The notes below the pieces were generated by a model. That model ran no database searches. It was not told where the DNA came from and saw only the letters and a program-made list of their open reading frames with translations. 64,000 nucleotides of DNA from Inquilinus sp. Marseille-Q2685 (lineage in GTDB: Bacteria; Pseudomonadota; Alphaproteobacteria; DSM-16000; Inquilinaceae), in contig NZ_CAKAKL010000009.1 in the NCBI RefSeq assembly GCF_916619195.1, forward strand, positions 1-64,000, read 5' to 3'. The translations under genes and the position numbers were made by a program. Shown here piece by piece: positions 62,433-64,000 of this stretch. The number at the start of each line of letters is the position of its first letter. Position 1 is the stretch's first letter.

Positions 62433-62888
62433 TCAGGCCAGCTGCGCCGCGGCGTCGTGGATCGCGGCGCGGATGCGCTGATAGGTGCCGCAACGGCAGA
62501 TGTTGCCGTCCATCGCGGCGACGATGTCGTCGTCGGTCGGCTTCGGCGTCTGGCTCAGCAGGCCGATCGCCGACATGATCTGGCCGGACTGGCAGTAGCC
62601 GCACTGCACCACGTCCAGCTTGGTCCAGGCGGCGCGCACGGCCTCGGCGACCTTGCCCGACACGCCTTCGATGGTCGTGATCTTGCTTTCGCCGACGTCG
62701 CCGACGAAGGTCTGGCACGACCGCACCGGCTGGCCGTCGAGATGCACGGTGCAGGCGCCGCACAGGGCCTGGCCGCAGCCGAACTTGGTGCCGGTCATGT
62801 CGAGGTGGTCGCGAAGGGCCCAGAGCAGCGGCATCTGCGGATCGATGTCGAGCTCGTGGTCCGCGCCGTTGATGTTCAGCTTCACCAT
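62433..62888 (-). CDS. [2Fe-2S] subunit of the molybdenum hydroxylase
   Basis: 151 residues from ATG 62888. Plant-type [2Fe-2S] motif FGCGQALCGACTVHLDG with a distal Cys in RSCQTF, and the second all-helical cluster QCGYCQSGQIMSAIGLL ... GNICRCGTYQRIRAAI. Transfers electrons from the molybdenum site. 15 nt upstream of the large subunit. Downstream of a 20-bp palindrome matching the TetR regulator site. Confidence 0.96.
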   Translation of the reverse strand: MVKLNINGADHELDIDPQMPLLWALRDHLDMTGTKFGCGQALCGACTVHLDGQPVRSCQTFVGDVGESKITTIEGVSGKVAEAVRAAWTKLDVVQCGYCQSGQIMSAIGLLSQTPKPTDDDIVAAMDGNICRCGTYQRIRAAIHDAAAQLA

Positions 62889-62979
62889 GGTCGATGTCCC
62901 AATGTGGATGCGGTGCGGGGAACCGGGCACCGCGCCGGGCATGACGTCCGCGTTGGCCGCGGATCTAGGGTGTCTGCGC

Positions 62980-62999
62980 TAGATCGAACGTTCGATCTA
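62980..62999. promoter_or_regulatory. 20-bp perfect palindrome, TetR operator at the hydroxylase promoter
   Basis: TAGATCGAACGTTCGATCTA is perfectly self-complementary. It lies 92 nt upstream of the [2Fe-2S] gene start and just past the 3' end of the TetR gene. A near copy is at the TetR promoter (63607). Confidence 0.8.
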
Positions 63000-63013
63000 A
63001 TTCGATCAAAAAT

Positions 63014-63595
63014 TTACGGGTGGCGGGCGACGGCGCGCCAGCACCCTTCCGCGATGTCGTCCAGCGTCGCATCGTCCAGCGGCGCGTCCGGGGCCCGCCG
63101 CGCCAGCCGCGCGGCCACGCCGAAGGACAGGTCGTAGACGATCTCCGACGGCAGCGGCTTGAACGGGCTGCCACCGTCGACGAAGCCCAGCCGCCGGGCC
63201 AGGACGGCGAAGTTCTCGTCCTCCTTGGCCAGCTCCTGCAGGTCGGTCGGGCAGTGATAGGGCGAGTTCTCGTACTGCTCGAGGAACCGGGCCTCCAGCC
63301 GGTGGGTGCGGTAGAAGTCGTAGGCGTTGCGCCAGGTCCGCTTGAACGCCTCCTTGGGGGAGACGCCGTCGACGCCGCCCTGCAGCATGGCCCGGGCCTT
63401 CACCGCCTTGACCTCGCGGTAGAGGTCGCGGATCAGCTCGTCCTTGCTGGCGAAGTAGTGGTAGATCACGCCGGGACTCGCGCCCGACCGCTTGGCGACC
63501 TGGGACATCGGCGTGTCGTGGAAGCCACGCTCCGCCACCAGCTCCAGCGTCGCCTTCAGGATCGCTTCCCGCTTGCTGTCGGTATCGGGGAACAC
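63014..63595 (-). CDS. TetR-family regulator of the molybdenum hydroxylase
   Basis: 193 residues from GTG 63595. HTH: SKREAILKATLELVAERGFH, DTPMSQVAKRSGASPGVIYH, YFASKDELIRDLYREV. The C-terminal ligand domain is of the TetR type with no recognisable ligand motif. It lies upstream of and in the same direction as the hydroxylase operon. The same palindrome occurs at its own promoter and at the operon promoter, so it very likely represses both until an inducer, perhaps the hydroxylase substrate, binds. Confidence 0.92.
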   Translation of the reverse strand: MFPDTDSKREAILKATLELVAERGFHDTPMSQVAKRSGASPGVIYHYFASKDELIRDLYREVKAVKARAMLQGGVDGVSPKEAFKRTWRNAYDFYRTHRLEARFLEQYENSPYHCPTDLQELAKEDENFAVLARRLGFVDGGSPFKPLPSEIVYDLSFGVAARLARRAPDAPLDDATLDDIAEGCWRAVARHP

Positions 63596-63606
63596 GGAAC
63601 CACACT

Positions 63607-63626
63607 CGATCGAACGTTCGTTCTAG
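63607..63626. promoter_or_regulatory. TetR operator at its own promoter
   Basis: CGATCGAACGTTCGTTCTAG contains the ATCGAACGTTCG core of the perfect palindrome at 62980-62999, with two changes in the right arm. It is 11-31 nt upstream of the GTG, overlapping the expected promoter. Confidence 0.7.
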
Positions 63627-63665
63627 TTGGTTAGCCGGTCCGTCCAGGTCAAGTCAAGGCACGCC

Positions 63666-64000
63666 TCAGCGTTTGGCGCAGTCGAAGATGGCCTCCAGCG
63701 CGGCGCCGGAGCCGGCGAGGGTGAAGGGCTCCGTGATCTCCGGCTCCGCCAGGCCGACGGTCAGCGCCTTGCCGCGGCGCAGGGTCTCGACCAGGGCCTT
63801 CATCTGGTCGGTGGTGAAGGCCTTGGACGGGCTCCAGTCGAAGCTGGTCGCAACCTCTTCGACCGTGACGGCCATCGGCACCGCCGTGGCCTTGCCGTCG
63901 ACGGTGAAGGTCACCGGCACCGACTTCGCCTCGAGCGCCAGCTTGCGCGGCAGCGAGAACACGACATAGGCGCCGATACGGCTGGCCTGGCTGCCCTGCG
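63666..64000 (-). CDS. Partial hypothetical protein, 5' end beyond the window
   Basis: The frame is open across the right edge; the visible 111 residues start QGSQASRIGAYVVFSLPRKL and end ALEAIFDCAKR. Includes VPVTFTVDGKATAVPMAVTV and FTTDQMKALVETLRRGKALT. A GTG at 63962 is not needed as a start because the upstream codons are in the same style. It may be an exported beta-rich protein, but without the N-terminus I cannot name a family. A weak similarity in style to invasion-associated-locus-B-type proteins is only an impression. Confidence 0.6.
   Translation of the reverse strand, partial: QGSQASRIGAYVVFSLPRKLALEAKSVPVTFTVDGKATAVPMAVTVEEVATSFDWSPSKAFTTDQMKALVETLRRGKALTVGLAEPEITEPFTLAGSGAALEAIFDCAKR

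Overview
The window is a GC-rich (roughly 70 %) bacterial chromosome segment, densely coded on both strands. Its gene content (FtsK, a LolA-like carrier, a DapC-type aminotransferase, a UbiH-type hydroxylase, choline-sulfatase with ChoX, and CitMHS/AtuA catabolic genes) points to an alphaproteobacterium. A Rhodospirillales member such as a relative of Azospirillum or Inquilinus is my inference, not something the sequence proves. I saw no rRNA, tRNA, CRISPR array, prophage or intact transposase. The mobile-DNA traces are a 143-bp MITE-like element, a 268-bp inverted-repeat element and several dispersed palindromic repeats.

Layout. (1) 1-8313: type II secretion genes. gspE-F-G-H-I-J run leftwards and off the edge; the secretin gspD and a prepilin peptidase run rightwards from the shared promoter gap. 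(2) 8310-12216: a leftward copper operon (DUF2946, PCuAC, Sco, YcnI, CopC-CopD-YtkA fusion), probably serving copper delivery to cytochrome oxidase. (3) 12304-25703: metabolic and regulatory genes: HpaI-type aldolase, DUF1835 protein, DHA2 exporter, GST, Tex, a secreted dienelactone-hydrolase-like enzyme, a LacI regulator with three matching operators and a divergent 75-codon gene, haloacid dehalogenase, an HxlR/SnoaL/SDR group, a hydroxyacid dehydrogenase and an exported glutathione peroxidase. (4) 26086-30897: a LuxR-type regulator converging on a three-gene cassette: membrane P-loop ATPase, RoxA-like di-haem cytochrome c, small multi-span membrane protein. This cassette is the best candidate for an undescribed system. 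(5) 31482-35322: class I amidotransferase, SET protein, two GNATs, an unknown protein with a leaderless-looking promoter, and LolA.

(6) 35406-41817: a catabolic module: LysR regulator divergent from a CitMHS transporter, AtuA large and small subunits, and an exported alpha/beta hydrolase. It contains both mobile-looking elements; one sits exactly on the hydrolase stop codon. (7) 41887-42859: two paralogous small secreted proteins, each with its own hairpin terminator. (8) 43177-48776: ftsK, dapC-like aminotransferase, a 48-residue lipoprotein and a UbiH-type hydroxylase. (9) 48781-53495: ThpR, a GlxA-type regulator, lipoamide dehydrogenase, and OhrR divergent from a Tat-exported chloroperoxidase-like hydrolase, with repeated operator-like sites between them. 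(10) 53620-57280: choline-sulfate use (betC, choX, LysR regulator) plus a 34-residue ORF. (11) 57463-59166: queE-queD-queC for preQ0 synthesis. (12) 59340-60137: an AT-rich leader and a glycine-rich hydrophobic protein. (13) 60213-63595: a two-subunit molybdenum hydroxylase controlled by a TetR regulator, with matching palindromes at both promoters. A partial gene runs off the right edge.

Start codons were chosen by Shine-Dalgarno match, signal-peptide sense and overlap with neighbours. Where these conflict it is stated in the entry.
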